Under the pieces are notes generated by a model, which saw nothing but the letters and a program-made list of their open reading frames with translations, searched no databases and was not told the origin of the DNA. Shown piece after piece: positions 1 to 12,325 of a stretch of DNA of 64,000 nt. The stretch covers positions 16,369,001-16,433,000 of the forward strand of contig NC_059397.1 in the NCBI RefSeq assembly GCF_905220565.1. The letters are read 5' to 3'. Numbering within the stretch: the first letter of the stretch is position 1; every line of letters starts with the position of its first letter. The position numbers were made by a program, and so were the translations under genes. The DNA is from Melitaea cinxia (taxonomy: Eukaryota; Arthropoda; Insecta; Lepidoptera; Nymphalidae).

Positions 1-391
1 AAGTTCACGGATCATGATTTATTCAAATCACTCCGGATTTAATCTCATTTCGCTCTCAATTGTTATATTTTTTTTTCGTGAATATTTTTTTCCGAATAAA
101 TCAATCAGGTCAACGAACGGTCGAGGGGAGGAACGTGAAATCGGATTTTTTCTTTCTTCGTCTGACATTTCCGAATATAGTAAAGATACAGCGAGGTTTA
201 TTAAGCCGTGTTTCAAGTATTTCTGGTCTGCAATGAGAACGGGAGTTACGTAATTTGAGCAGATTGAAAATTACAAAAAATAAATTTATTTTAATTTTTC
301 ATATATACAATAAATACTGTTTATTTATTTTGAGTTTTTTTTTTTAAATTAATAGTAGTAGTACAGTAGAAATAAAATATATACCTTATCT

Positions 392-530
392 ATGTCAATA
401 AAAATGAATGTTGCTAAGCGCATAACTCGAGAATCGCTCGACCAATTCAACTATTTTTTTTTATATGTTCCATAAGGCTCAAGGAAGGTTTTAATACGAA
501 AAAAGAAAAAAAAAATTTCTAATTTTTACT
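392..530 (+). repeat. Interspersed repeat with gcgcataactcgagaa core
   Basis: The segment shares the block aaaatgaatgtt.ctaagcgcataactcgaga and the later block ggaaggttttaa with the reverse complement of 62010-62140, in the same order and spacing. Two diverged copies 61 kb apart in opposite orientation indicate a dispersed element. Its class is not clear; the 5' block resembles the left ends of short Helitron-like elements of moths. Confidence 0.5.
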
Positions 531-904
531 ATTAACTTTTGACAGAACGAAGTCTGCCCAACTGTTACTGTCGTAGAATAACGACAGTTACATTTTAAAA
601 CATAAACGTAATAAGGATAGCATTTAAGATGAAATCTTGATAATTCATCATTCGATCGCGATAAAAAGCAATCCACAATGCTATGTTAATTTAATACTAC
701 CTGACTAGAAATTAAAAGAATACGACCGGTAACAGAAGCGGATAGTATCCTTCCTACACGTATCGGTTACAGTAACTTTAGTCGAGTCTGATATTACTGT
801 CACATCTTGAGTTACAATGTCCAATGGCAACGTGAAGGCATTTGACCTTTTGGAAATCACCTGTAGATTTGCTCGTATGAAAACTTTTCTGACATTTCAT
901 ATCT

Positions 905-1190
905 GATTTAAAGAAAGAATGAAAGAAAGAAAGAAAACTTTATTATTGCCCTTTTTTGGTTTACAATTTATTAAAATTAAGTATGGAAAAGTAAAAAATA
1001 AAATAAAAATATTTAATAATAATAATAGAAACATAAAAGAGTAGATACAATGAACAAAAGGATAGGTAGCAATAAAAAAAAGGCAAAAGGAAAGAAAAGA
1101 CCAACTAGGTTTCTGCCTCAACATTGTTTTTGACAGCAAGCATTTGTTGACAAAAACGCTGTTTTTCAGGCAGAAACTATACCAGTGGCC
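905..1190 (-). mobile_element. LINE 3' end with (TTTC)n tail
   Basis: Read on the minus strand, an AT-rich 3'UTR ends in aataaagttttc followed by repeated tttc units (plus strand gaaagaaagaaag at 912-936). An AATAAA-like signal followed by a short tandem tail is typical of the 3' end of CR1/Jockey-type LINEs in moths. No reverse transcriptase sequence remains, so this is a heavily 5'-truncated copy. The 102-codon ORF over it is low-complexity and hydrophobic because of T-rich sequence, and is not treated as a gene. Confidence 0.5.
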
Positions 1191-1982
1191 AGAAGACGTA
1201 AACAATAAGAATAATATCTATATAAATAGACAATAATAGTTACCTTTACTAGATATTTACAATATATCAACTCTATAGTTGACCGCATCGATGAATCTCC
1301 TCCCTGTCTATTTTACGAGACATTAGCGAAATTATCTATTCTAGTTGCTAATTGAAAGCTGTTTTAATATAGCCTATATAATGAAATATGACTTTATTTG
1401 AACATTAGAAAAGCTGCAACAGGTACGTGTATTGTTAGCTGGAAAGAATAATTTTCAATATGTGTTTTCCATTAGCGTAGTACCTAATCTGAAAAGTTGA
1501 CCTAAAAAAGGAGCTACACTAGGAGTACACTCTATTGCACCTAGCAGCATAAGTGCTATTCTTATAACTAGGCCATCGCTAGGCTGCACGCATGGCATGT
1601 TTTTGTGATCTCATAACTATGAGATTTCTGCGATATACAAACTAGACATACGGCTTTATGTATTTACTTGTACTCTTATTGTTGAAGTAGGGTTTATTTA
1701 TGTATGTTGTGATTTTTATTAATTTGATTGTAATTTACGATAAAAATATTGTATTATTTCATTAAAACTTATGTTTATTTTTAATTTTAGTATTAAATAT
1801 TGTAAGAATCTGGCAACTAAATTAATATAAAGCAATCGGATTCGTTGATAAGCTGGTACGTTAGGTGGGCATAATTTGTTGGTAAGGAGACAGGAGGATT
1901 CATTTTGGTTGCTGGACTTGAAGCGAGCACTAGTTCTCTCATTGTATACTTTAATCATATTATATAACTGTGCATTAGGTTT

Positions 1983-2325
1983 CAGCCTGTAATATCCCAC
2001 TACTGGTCATAGGCCTCTTTCCCCATGTAGGAACAGGATCAGAGCTTAATCCACCACGCTGCTCCAATGCGGGTTGGCGGATATATTCCCTACTATGAGT
2101 AACGATCGCTATCAGGTGTACATGATAACAACCGGGACCGACGGCTTAACGTACTCTCCGAGGCACGGTGGGGAGACCCACAAGGACTGCACAAACACCC
2201 AGACCACGGCAAACACCTGTATGGCCAATACAAATGTTTGTCATGTGCGGGGATCGAACCCGCAACCACCAGCGCAACAGATACAATCCATGGCTGTAAC
2301 CGTTCCGCCAACGCGGCGTCTATAA
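1983..2325 (-). mobile_element. tRNA-derived SINE with LINE-like tail (family A, full-length type)
   Basis: The minus strand begins with a tRNA-like head: an A-box-like tggcggaacgg near 2311 and a B box ggttcgatccc near 2250. A conserved body follows, then a tail reading ggcctatgaccagtagtggg and cagcctgta in complement near 1983-2020. Further copies occur at 25640-25900, 54057-54385, 61585-61915 and 63880-64000 (minus), and diverged plus-strand copies near 58190, 29695 and 33270. The internal Pol III promoter would drive its own transcription. The short ORFs on both strands here are artefacts. Confidence 0.75.
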
Positions 2326-3547
2326 CTATAACTATGTATTGAATATTAATAATCCAATAAACTTAAAGAATCAGTCAGTCAAAAAAGGTTTTTAATTTCT
2401 TCATGTGTATAACTATACAGAATAGAATTCGATGTGATTGTCTATAAAAACCTTCCTAGACAGAAGATGAAGAAATGGTTTGAAATGTAAGTTTAAATAT
2501 GGAATGAAATCATTTATTTCGACAAAAACTTAAAGGCAAATATTTAAGGTAACATATTTTAATGAATTGCAGCTTTAGCACTGTTTCCTTGATGCTTGCA
2601 TTAACAGATCTTCGAAAACTGGTTTTTTGTTACTATTAATAACTTAGTTGATACATATTTGTAATATGTACGGATGCATGTACGTCCTCGTTTATACAGA
2701 AAAGACGTAACGCTCTTATTAAAGCGCTTGTTAGCATAACAATGCCTATAAGAAGAATCGTTTCGCGGCGGGTGACCAAGTTTTCAATCTTGATATAGAT
2801 TCAAGTTGGTACACTCGATAATTGAGTTAATTTTGTTGTTTGGTCTTTTATAGTAGTGTTTTTTGTAAAGGTTTTATTTTATATTATGAATATTTCTGAA
2901 TATCAATTTCACCCTGAACACTTTTAACGCTATCCCATTTAATATAAAATAATTTTACCTTTTATAAAGATGCTCGATTATTTACTTATTTATTTTTTTC
3001 ATAATTCTGTAACCTCTACTAATTATTAACAAAAATATTCAATATATTATCATTTTTTGAAAAAATTTAAACAATATTTGAATATAAAATGAATCTTACT
3101 CTCATCTATGGCTTATTAGTATTGTTCATTCATTTGCTCTTTGTGTCACTATTACACTATCTAATTTTCTGTGGTCGACTTCCGTACTTACGCCATATTT
3201 GTTTACCATTTAGGAGACTTCTAAAAAATAAATAAATATACAAATAGACACTACACCCCAACGATAGCTATTTTAATTCATTATTTTACCAAAAAACGCC
3301 AAACATTTATAGCGTTAATGTTAAATAAGTTTGGTTTTACATACGTCATATTATACAGTTGTGTGACTGATATTACGTCATTGCCTATTATATATTTTTC
3401 TTACGGTTTTAGTCTCACATTTTTCTCAATTCGGTCGCCCAGCCAAATGTTAAGCCTGCCGTAAGGAACTTCGTTCCAAAATACTTATCGCGTGCTAGAG
3501 GACAAAACCATTGTGGACAAATTGACTGAAAAAAAGTGTTTTAAGGA

Positions 3548-3790
3548 TGTGGCGACATTTATCGCGCGAAATACGAACGACTACAAACTACGTAATTAGA
3601 GAAAACTGACGTATGTTACATCGCGCTATTAGAGTTTTCAAAGTGATTAAGTATATTTGTATACAAGAACCCGACAACAACCGTCGGGGCGTTAGCCCGC
3701 CAGACACAACAACCGTCTGGTCGGAGAATCCTCCCTTTTCGATGGCGGAGGTGATTCTTCACACAACGTTCCAGACGCTACCAAAAGTAC
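3548..3790 (+). mobile_element. Solo LTR-like copy of an LTR retrotransposon
   Basis: It begins with TGTGGCGACAT and is nearly identical over about 200 bases to 59547-59745, including the GC-rich block ccgtcggggcgttagcccgc. The second copy is followed by a primer-binding site (59749-59764), which identifies the shared sequence as an LTR. Here no primer-binding site follows and an extra about 16-base segment near 3741-3757 is absent from the other copy. It is therefore probably a solo or 3' LTR. The right boundary is uncertain and no clear target duplication was found. The 66-codon ORF across it is not a gene. Confidence 0.6.
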
Positions 3791-5710
3791 ATTTCCCATT
3801 TCGATCAAATTAAGAGCAACTATAAAGTAGGCTGCAGAACTGGATGCTCGTTTAAATAATAATATTAACATTTTACGGTTTAAATAAATGAGTTCAATGG
3901 TCTTGTACAGAAATGACGTTTATTCTGTTACTGTAAGCCTAAGTGTTTTATAATTGGTATGCTTTAATATAGATCTAGCAACAAAGTTCTCAGTGAGAGA
4001 CAGTCCTTACTGTCTCTTAAGTGGTGAGTGCAAGGTCTTGTACGCATTCAGAAACACATTATAGGTTAGTATTTGCAACATACACAGCAAATAAAAATAT
4101 AAATATAATATTCCTGGTAACTATTTGGTCGTCCAATTTGATACACAGAACAAGCTTTCACATTCAATAGTAGTACTTGATATATTTCGGCACAAGATTG
4201 CTGCAATCAACACGGACAAGCAACAACGATTCTATGACACAGATTTAAGGCCATTCTTTGAATAAGCTGACTTTATGTTGCTGATTGGAAATGACCGAAA
4301 GTATTTCGTTGATGTCGTAAACTATGCTATACATATTTGATTCCATCGTCAGTTCCACTATCTACCTTCACTTTCTACTAGTGGAAGAATCGACGCAGTT
4401 TGCGTCTTTTGTATTGAGGCAATGTCGTCAATGCTTCCACTAGCACATTAAGTGACAGATAGTGAAATGAAACTGTTAGTTCATCCAACACGTCACAATT
4501 TGTTGGTTCATAAACGGATGCATCATAAATATCAGCAGTAATACAATTTTTTGTATATTTCGTAGTTTTAGACAGACTATGAATCCGTGATCCACACGTG
4601 CACGAATCTAGTACGAGGAAAGCGATCTACGTAGTGCCTCTACTTCTGATTTCCGCGCACTAGTTTTTCTTTGTATCTGTTCTATTTAAACTGCATTACT
4701 GCTTAACTAGGTCATTTTCTAAGTATTGAGAGTCTCGGGGAGGGTTTCATGCATCATGCATAGTTTTCAATGATGATTCAAGTATTTAATTGAATCACAG
4801 TTGACTCATGCAATACGGAACCTTAGGGTGTTTATACAAAGTTATGCATGAGAAATTAAACAATAACATACCCGATACCAAGTGGCCACCTGTTGATGCC
4901 GATGTCACCACCGAAAACAATATACATACATATATTATTTATGATTACTTAAATATTGATACAGAATAAGATATTAATGTTAATTACACAGATAACATTA
5001 GTTTATACATAAATACGATTACAAGTATATGTTAATAATTAATTAGTTTCATATTATTTGGGTTAGTGAATGTAAGTTTGAAACATTTACCAAATGTCGT
5101 TGAGCTTAACAATCATGTAATTCAAATGATCCTGGTATATATATTTTACAATTAATACATATTATATATACTAATAAATAATTATTTAATACATAATATA
5201 GCAGAAATTAATAAAGTATTTATAAATCGAATATAATATAGCCTGGAAGCTAAAAGTCTAAGGTGGCAGAACGCGTGAAGCATTCCACAAATTCCAAGCG
5301 AATTAGCAACGGTGTTCAATTTTCAAACGTACGACACTTTTATTGATTTCCCGCCATTACGTCCTGACAACATCAGTATGTAAATGGTAGCCGGTGAGTG
5401 AGTATCTCTCGATCGTTCGATTCGTCTGGCGTGACCGGCGACTGCGTTTAAGAAATTACTTCCATGTAACGGTTTGTAGGAACTGGTTTGTATTGTCGAG
5501 TGTGTTTGTACGACGGTGATTTTTCTGAGGACTAGAGGGCCTCAACAAATAATGGGTTGAGGTTTCGAAGCGCTGCACGCTGTTTCAAAGACTGACTGAT
5601 CGAATAAAGTATTGCGTATAATTGTACGGAGCTTTAATCAACTTACACTTTATATTAAATATTTTGAATGTATTTAAGTAACTCATGAATATTATTATCT
5701 ATTTTTGTTT

Positions 5711-5960
5711 TGCCCATAGTCACCACGCTGGGCAGGCGGGTTGGTGACCGCAGTACTGGCTTTGTCGCACCAAAGACGCTGCTGCCCGGCTTCGGCCTGT
5801 GTATTTCAAAGCCAGCAGTTGGATGGTTATCCCGCCATCGGTCGGCTTCTTAAGTTCCAAGGTGGTTGTGGAACCTTGTTATCCCTTAGTCGCCTCTTAC
5901 GACACCCACGGGAAGAGAGGGGGTGGCTAAATTCTTTAGTGCCGTAGCCACACAGCACGA
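5711..5960 (-). mobile_element. RTE-tail retroposon fragment (family C)
   Basis: This is the same family as 57775-58115 (there on plus), with the block gcgactaagggataac in complement and the terminal block tgtgtggctacggcac in complement at its right end. The tail half is missing here. The 68-codon ORF is duplicated almost exactly at the other copy, which shows that it is repeat-derived rather than a host gene. Confidence 0.65.
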
Positions 5961-8469
5961 TTACGATATATATGTGACATTATTTACACTTAATAAAAGA
6001 AATCTCATACCAAGAAAGAGCATCAAATGCAAAAGTAAATAATTTATACGCAACACGCGTACACGACTCACTTATTGGCAAGAACGCACTGGGAGCGAAT
6101 TTGCAAGGCAAAAATGATGTTATGCATAAGAATTGCAAAATAGGCATATTTATCGCCGCAGAACCGGATAGATGATGTTTTAATGTTGCATTTATTACGA
6201 TTTACGATTTTCGACGATCTTGTTTGCGCCCACTATTGCGTTGGCTCGCTACTACAAGTAAAAGTCATCTCACTTTGTTATATACTATTCTTTTGATACT
6301 GCAAGATTCAACCTTCGATTTTTAACGTTATTCTTTGAGATATTTTTATTACAGCTGTATAGGCGTGAGTCCTAAGTTAAGTCTGGACGTTATTATGCTT
6401 CCAAAGAAAAATCATCGATTGCTCTCTTGTAGTTAAATGGTTAGCCAGTTTTATGACAGACGCGAGGGACGTAAAACTTAGATGAACTGGCAGCGCATTA
6501 GCATAAATAATAGTTAATGCGGGCAATACCATGGCTTATGGTTGAGGTGATTTCTTTCAAAATTACGCGTGCTATTTTATTTTGTTACCAGTACCAAAAA
6601 TATTTAACATTTGGAACCGAGTATATAACAAAGAACATTAAAATTATAGGTATAGTTGTATTCAAAATATGAACAATTCCTGAAGGTTTACAGATTAAAA
6701 AAAAAAAAAAACACGTCGGAATATTTTAAACAGAGATTATATCAGTCTGATTCCAAATTTATTTAGGGACTAGATTTTCGTAATTTGTTTATTTAAGAAA
6801 GCCTTTTAAACACTAGTCTATAAAATCTTATACGATCTAGAGAAGTAACCATAAACGTAAAACAATATGAGAAGCGTTAGTGTTCCGTCTAGAGATTATA
6901 TTGTAATTGATCGTTAATTTTTTTTTAAATGGGATACATAACTTTAATTGTTACTTTGGGCAGTTAGTGACATTTGATATAGAATCAGATTATAATTTGT
7001 TTTCTTTGAATATGTAACATCGTTGCTAAAGACGTAATTCGTCACTAAATAAAGTTTAATGTATATTGTAGACGCACAGTTATAAACAATTTAGCTGTCG
7101 ATGCCTGGAACCTTGAAAATATAAAATAAAAAATTAAATAAAAAATATAAGTTTGACAGTAAAAATTAAAAGATGACAATGAATTAGCGGTAATCTATCT
7201 GCACATGAAGCCGATAGAGTAAATATCAATTAAATTTAGGACTTGTAGTCAGCTTAAGCTTGACTTTTATGTAAATTGGATTTTTTTTTACTCCCCAGTA
7301 GGTACAATATTAAATCTATTATTCAAATCACGTTCAATAATATTATCTTTGTTTAATAGAACTAAATAGGCATATACCAAGCTTAATCGCTTTCCTCTCA
7401 CTATAATAGCACGGTAAATGGATGCTATCATTATACAACATTAGGTCATCCGTCTTTATAATAGGCCTAGATAAAATCTCAAGGCCCATCGAATCTCATC
7501 TTTCTCGATAGCTATTTATTGATCGAGTGACAAATATATCAGCCCTTGAGGCTTAAGAGTCTCAAGACTCTCGGGTTTTGCTATAAATAACTACAAGTTA
7601 TTATGGAAATAAAAATTCTTCAATGTTTGATCCTTCTTTATACAAATCTAACAGACTATCGAACTGGAACTAATTTAAAAAAAAACCTAACCTAACTTTG
7701 TGTGATAATAAATAAGAAAATATATAATTTAAATACGTAATAAATTTTGTTCTAAATAGTTTTCAACGCCAAGTTTTAGATTTAACGATATTTAAGAATT
7801 TTTAATTTTTAATTTGTTTTAAAATAAACTATTTCATTAAGCATAACTTCTTTTATAATATAGGTAGAGTTGTGTTTGAATACGCAGCACGCGATGAAAA
7901 AATACTAAACAGATATAAAATTAGGTCGCAAAAATAGTAAATGAAAATATGAAGAGATTCCCCTTTGAAAGAAGAGGAACAAAATTACTTTCGCTATTGA
8001 TGGTTATGAGAAAAAAAGTAAAAGAGATTCTAAATGCTTAATCATTTTGTTTAACCTATATTCGCATTAAACTTTGTATAAGTTTTTTTTTGAGAAAACT
8101 TTATTTTTAAGCAGTTTTTTCTTTCAAAAGTAATAAAAGAAAGAATTGACAAAACTGTTTTGCGTTAATTAAAAGTTCGATATATTAATACGATTTTTAT
8201 ACAACAATAGACAAATTTGAATCACAAATATTCCACTCCATTGTTGAAAGATAATTTTTATGAGTCTTTTTATTTATTTTTTCTTTTTTTTTACAATAAA
8301 CTGAGATTTCTAGCGTAAACAAACACATTAATTTTATTTAACACACGTAGGTGGTTTGACAAACAAAACATATTGACATGAAAACTATTGCATAATATAA
8401 CTTAGGTTATAGTCACACTGTTTGTCTTTATTTAGGCAGGTTTTTTAACATCTTCTCCGCAACTACTTA

Positions 8470-8665
8470 AGGTTCTATCAACGGCCTCCAGTAGCATGTC
8501 AAGCCTGTGTTGAAGGTCTGGAAACATACAACACACTAATGCTCAGACCACGATTATCATCTATATAGACTAAGCAACCATTTGTCACGGTGGTGATCGA
8601 ACTCGTTACCATTAGCGTATCAGCCGGTGCCTATGACTACTGCTACAATGCTTTGTCCTAGGCAA
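8470..8665 (-). repeat. Degenerate SINE-like sequence
   Basis: In complement, gagttcgatcacc near 8588-8606 resembles a SINE B box, and flanking text keeps the order of the tRNA-like head of family A (gataatcgtggtctgagca-like body). The match is weak and the A box is not clear. This could be an old family A relative or chance. Confidence 0.3.
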
Positions 8666-10555
8666 GCCATCAAAACGTACTCAAGATTTATTAATTGATG
8701 GCTTAAAAAAGGTACTGTATTAAATATTTTGTGTGAAATCGAATGGAATATTATTGTAATTTACATCTTTTTTCCAGTCGCTTAGAACTATGTGAGTGTC
8801 AATTTCCGAAGTATTTTTTTTTAAGTTTTGTTATAAGAGAGCTCAATGATTTAGCTTAATTAACCATACATTTATTCTTCTGTCTGGGACAAGTCGAATT
8901 GGTATTTCACGGTTATTGTTGTTTAGTTTCTTTTCTGATCTGAAGCGAATTTGATAAAGCGTAAAATATTGTTCGTTTTGATAAAGCATTTGCATATTGA
9001 GATAACACTGCAGGCAAAATAATTTTAACTGGTTTCGTTTTTGACAAAAAAAAAAATCGGATATATTATATTCTTAACTATACTTATAAACGTATAAAAT
9101 TAGGTCCACAGAAAAAAAAACATATTGTTTAAATAAACAAACAAAAAAAGAAGTTTTTTTTTATATTACGTATAGATAATAATTCAAGGTTAAGATCGGT
9201 ATTTCACTCATTATAAAAAAGTTTAAAATTCTCTCAGCATTTTTAAAAGTGACCCGCTTATTCACATGAATACAAAATTATGCAAATGACATCATTAAAT
9301 TTTTGACGTATGCTCATATAATATAGTTTGTATATTGTTGTCTAATCGCCTGCGAACGCGGTAAAATGACCTTGCTTTTGACCGTCAGTAACCACTATTG
9401 ATGTTATTTTTAACTTTTCTTTTATTTAACATTAATTTATTAACAACATATTTTAGTTTATATGGGTATACATAATAATAACTAATTAATTGTGATTTAT
9501 GTAGTATTTTCATTATCGAAAATGTGTTTTTCTTTAAAGAGTCACTGTTTTGAGTTTTTTGAAGCTTCGATTTAGCGGAGTCTAAATACGGAAAACAAAT
9601 AATGAAAAAATTTAGTACGCCCCGTTAAATGACAACCCTGAAGTACTTTTAATTTAAAAGATTACTTTAATAAAGAAATTTTTAATTTTGTAAACTGGGT
9701 TTGTGTTAAACTCAATTAACTTATTATTTTTATTAATAAAAACATGTTCTTATTAAAAATAACAGTAACTTTCAAAGTTAATGTCTTAAATGCAACCATT
9801 TCAGTTTAGCTGGAATGCATTTCGATAATTTTCTGTACCGTATGCGGTTTCGAAAGCGATCGCATTAAGAAATAAAAGCAATCGACTTTTTTTAAATGTC
9901 GATAAAAAAATCGAGCGTGTGAACCGTCGTTCCACGTCATTTAGATCGTTGTTTTTACTTCGGATCAAAGAAATTTACGATTACAAACCGCTAGCTTCCG
10001 TGCAGAGGAGCTTTGAAAGGTAAAGCTTCGAGCACAATGTAAAACTATTGGAACGTTAGTTTTGAAGTAAAAGCGAAAAAAAAAAATTACTGAGCGTGTT
10101 TTTACAGTTAAAAACGGAGTTACGTCAAATTAATTAAGTTTAAGTTAGAATTTTTGCTTCATACAAAGTGTTGATAAACTTATAGCCATATAGACAAACC
10201 AATAGAGTTATAAAATTATAAATTAAATAGCAAATAAATTATACGTAATGATATTAGTAAATTACCTTTTTTTGTCGAAAAACAAAAATATTGTGCACTT
10301 GGCTACTTTTTGAATCTTGGTATGAAAAATGTATATTATACCGAAATTACTGTGCCTACTTCATAACTACAATTTCGTCCATATTCTTATCGTGAGTAGG
10401 TCATTATATATGTATACATCTGTATATTCAATAATATGAATAATAATCTAAAACTGGTAATGAAGTATTACCAAACCAACAATTATTGCTTTCCTAACAA
10501 ACTTGTGGAAAATATTTTAACGTTGCAAGTCAAATAAATGGCTTTTACCGATAGC

Positions 10556-10705
10556 TTAGATTAAGGAATACTCTTTAATTTTGGGTAAAACTGAACAGAT
10601 AAATTTAAGGACAGATTTAGCGATAGGGATAATAAGGAATAATACTCTTTAATTTTGGGTAAAACTGAACAGATTTTAAGGACAGATTTAGCGATAGGGA
10701 TAATT
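10556..10705. repeat. Recent tandem duplication, about 70-base unit, two copies
   Basis: The unit containing actctttaattttgggtaaa and ending in agcgatagggataat occurs twice back to back with only a few small indels (starts near 10566 and 10641). It is not related to the interspersed families in the window and looks like a local slippage or unequal-exchange duplication. Confidence 0.85.
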
Positions 10706-11884
10706 TAAAGCAATTAAATCTTAGGCTTTATTTAATTACTTGAAAGGTAAGGAAAGTTTGTTCAAATAAATTTTACGCTAAACGTATCTTAGCTAATAAT
10801 AAAGGTCGTTTATACGAGTATTTAGGTATTTTATACCATTATTAATGACATGAGTAAAATTAAACATTACTTAAAATGTAAAACTTCGACCCTATTTTAT
10901 AAGCATTCAAATTAAAATTAATAAAATTATTAAATTATTTATTATTATTAAATTAATATAATAAAATAATACACATTAAAGTAGGGTTTATTAATTCATA
11001 TAAAAGCTCTGAATAAAATTATTAATTTAAATTTTCATAGTTCATTCGGTGTTAATTTTCAAGAGTTTGGACAGAAGTCTGAATTTACCCTCTTTTATTT
11101 TGCTTACTTTTACGCTTACTAATATTTAAGCTTACAATATGCAGAGCCTATTCCAGAGCTTAAAGAGCCCTCAACTTATAAACATTTATAATGATTTTAT
11201 TTCTTTCTTTATCAAATCCATATAGTCAAGTTTAGAGCTAGCTGTCGTTTTCTTCTTTTAGAACACCTTTTTGTCTATAAAATTAAATATTTTTAACCCA
11301 ATTATATTAATAATAAATATTGGCACATTATGTATTACATTATGAAACGATCACCTTGCAAAATTTTACTAAAATTTTATTTGTAATAATTTAGTCGTCA
11401 AAAAAATGTCAAACATTTTTTTTATTTAAAGTAATGGTAATGATAAAACCAAGTAATAGTAAAGTAGAATATTCAATAATTAATGTCAATTTCGAGATAA
11501 CAGTACCTATCTGTATAAATGAAGTCATATTCGTAACAATTAATAAATTAAATTTAACAATAAAGTTAGTTATCAGTAAATACCAAATAACATTTTAGAC
11601 AATGTTATAAGTTTACAAAGTATATAATAAGGTAATTTGTATATAGGTCAGTATATGCACAGACAGATGGTTCGATAACCTTATTTAATTGCATACCGTT
11701 CTGATAAAACTTTTCCACGAGTCATGCTGTTTTAGAACGGAATTCCAATACAACTTAGTTAATTTTCGAAGTAAACAAATTAGAAATACGTTCGCTAAAT
11801 GTTTCGATTATATGAATCTATAAACATAAACTTACTGTATTTATTTATTACTATGGTGCTTTATTCTTTTTCATATCCTTTTTC

Positions 11885-12035
11885 TAAAGGTTGTCTGGAA
11901 GAGGTCGCTCTTTAGCGATAAGACCGCCTTTTGTACACATTTCACTTTTATTTTTTCTTGTATATTTTACGTTACTTACACGTATTGTTTCGGTTGTACA
12001 ATAAAGCATATTTGCATTTGTATTTGTATGTGTTT
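11885..12035 (+). mobile_element. LINE 3'UTR fragment
   Basis: The motif aaggttgtctggaagaggtc then ctctttagcgataagaccgc, followed by a T-rich stretch and gtacaataaagcatat, is the common 3' end of a moth LINE family. A more diverged copy is at 25090-25170. It lies in the Shank intron about 130 bases past the splice donor. The minus-strand 71-codon ORF here is a shadow. Confidence 0.5.
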
Positions 12036-12166
12036 TCAGATTTTCAATATAGAAGTAAATGCCACTGGGAGGCCAATTGAGTGTGAGGCGTTTATTCATT
12101 TATTATAAACGACAGGACCATGTAAATAATTGAATGGCCAATGTTTATGTAAATATAAATACAGAC

Positions 12167-12319
12167 CTTAGGCAAGGCGGCAAGGCACTGCTGCTTGACG
12201 TCCCACACGAGCTGGTCGCGAGAGAACTGCAGGCTTTTTTGCACGTTCAGCTCGGGCACGTGGACGCGGACCAGCAGCCAGCCCTCCTCCGCACAATCGC
12301 CCTCCATTACTCAAGCCAT
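12167..12319 (-). CDS. Shank: Shank/ProSAP first coding exon (SPN domain start)
   Basis: Shank is a multidomain postsynaptic scaffold (SPN, ankyrin, SH3, PDZ, proline-rich, SAM) that links glutamate-receptor complexes and Homer to actin. The exon has an ATG at 12307-12305 and 47 codons ending at 12167. The peptide contains RVHVPELNVQKSLQF and VWDVKQQCLAAL. These align without gaps to the vertebrate SHANK N-terminus pattern (V-G-I-P-D-L-x-x-x-K-C-L-Q-F, then VW-x-x-KQ-x-V-L-x-AL), which is the start of the ubiquitin-like SPN domain. A pyrimidine-rich acceptor (tttcgtctccag) precedes position 12319 and the donor AAG/GTCTGT follows codon 47, giving a phase-0 intron. The start is fixed by an in-frame TGA three codons upstream. 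The exon itself opens with ATG-GCT-TGA, a two-codon upstream ORF. The rest of the gene lies below position 1 of the window, and 5'UTR exon(s) lie at higher coordinates. The extended frame past the donor is intronic. Confidence 0.82.
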
Positions 12320-12325
12320 CTGGAG
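12317..12325 (-). promoter_or_regulatory. Splice acceptor and minimal uORF before Shank start
   Basis: Read on minus, the acceptor cag ends at 12320 after a pyrimidine-rich tract. The first exon bases are ATG GCT TGA, then GTA, then the Shank ATG. A ribosome initiating at the first ATG would terminate after two codons, so the short uORF may reduce translation of the main frame. That role is inference; the sequence itself is unambiguous. Confidence 0.6.

Larger units (their letters stand above)
1..12166 (-). other. Shank intron 1 (3' part runs off the window)
   Basis: This stretch lies downstream of the Shank first coding exon on the minus strand. I searched it for the next conserved Shank segment (the family continues with a KESFNYGLF-like motif) and did not see it, so intron 1 is longer than 12 kb. 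It holds the repeats listed separately. Between them, 1190-1980, 2330-3545, 3800-5700, 5965-8465, 8670-10555 and 10705-11880 are AT-rich sequence in which I see no convincing exon or RNA gene. A slightly GC-richer patch at 5255-5540 contains an initiator-like TCAGT and a GTGAGT donor-like site but no supported exon. Confidence 0.6.

Noticed and set aside
705..866. Open minus frame (SNAFTLPLDIVTQDVTV...) with a cag before it
   Set aside because: It is locally balanced in base composition but has a poor acceptor, no start codon and no family resemblance; such a length is expected by chance.
2074..2325. 83- and 72-codon ORFs
   Set aside because: They lie inside a SINE with copies elsewhere in the window; no coding support.
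7685..7700. Telomere-like cctaacctaac
   Set aside because: Only two units; insect telomere arrays are much longer.
12092..12166. Extension of the Shank frame past codon 47
   Set aside because: It reads AT-rich intron sequence (YIYINIGH-like) after a proper donor; conserved Shank text stops at the donor.
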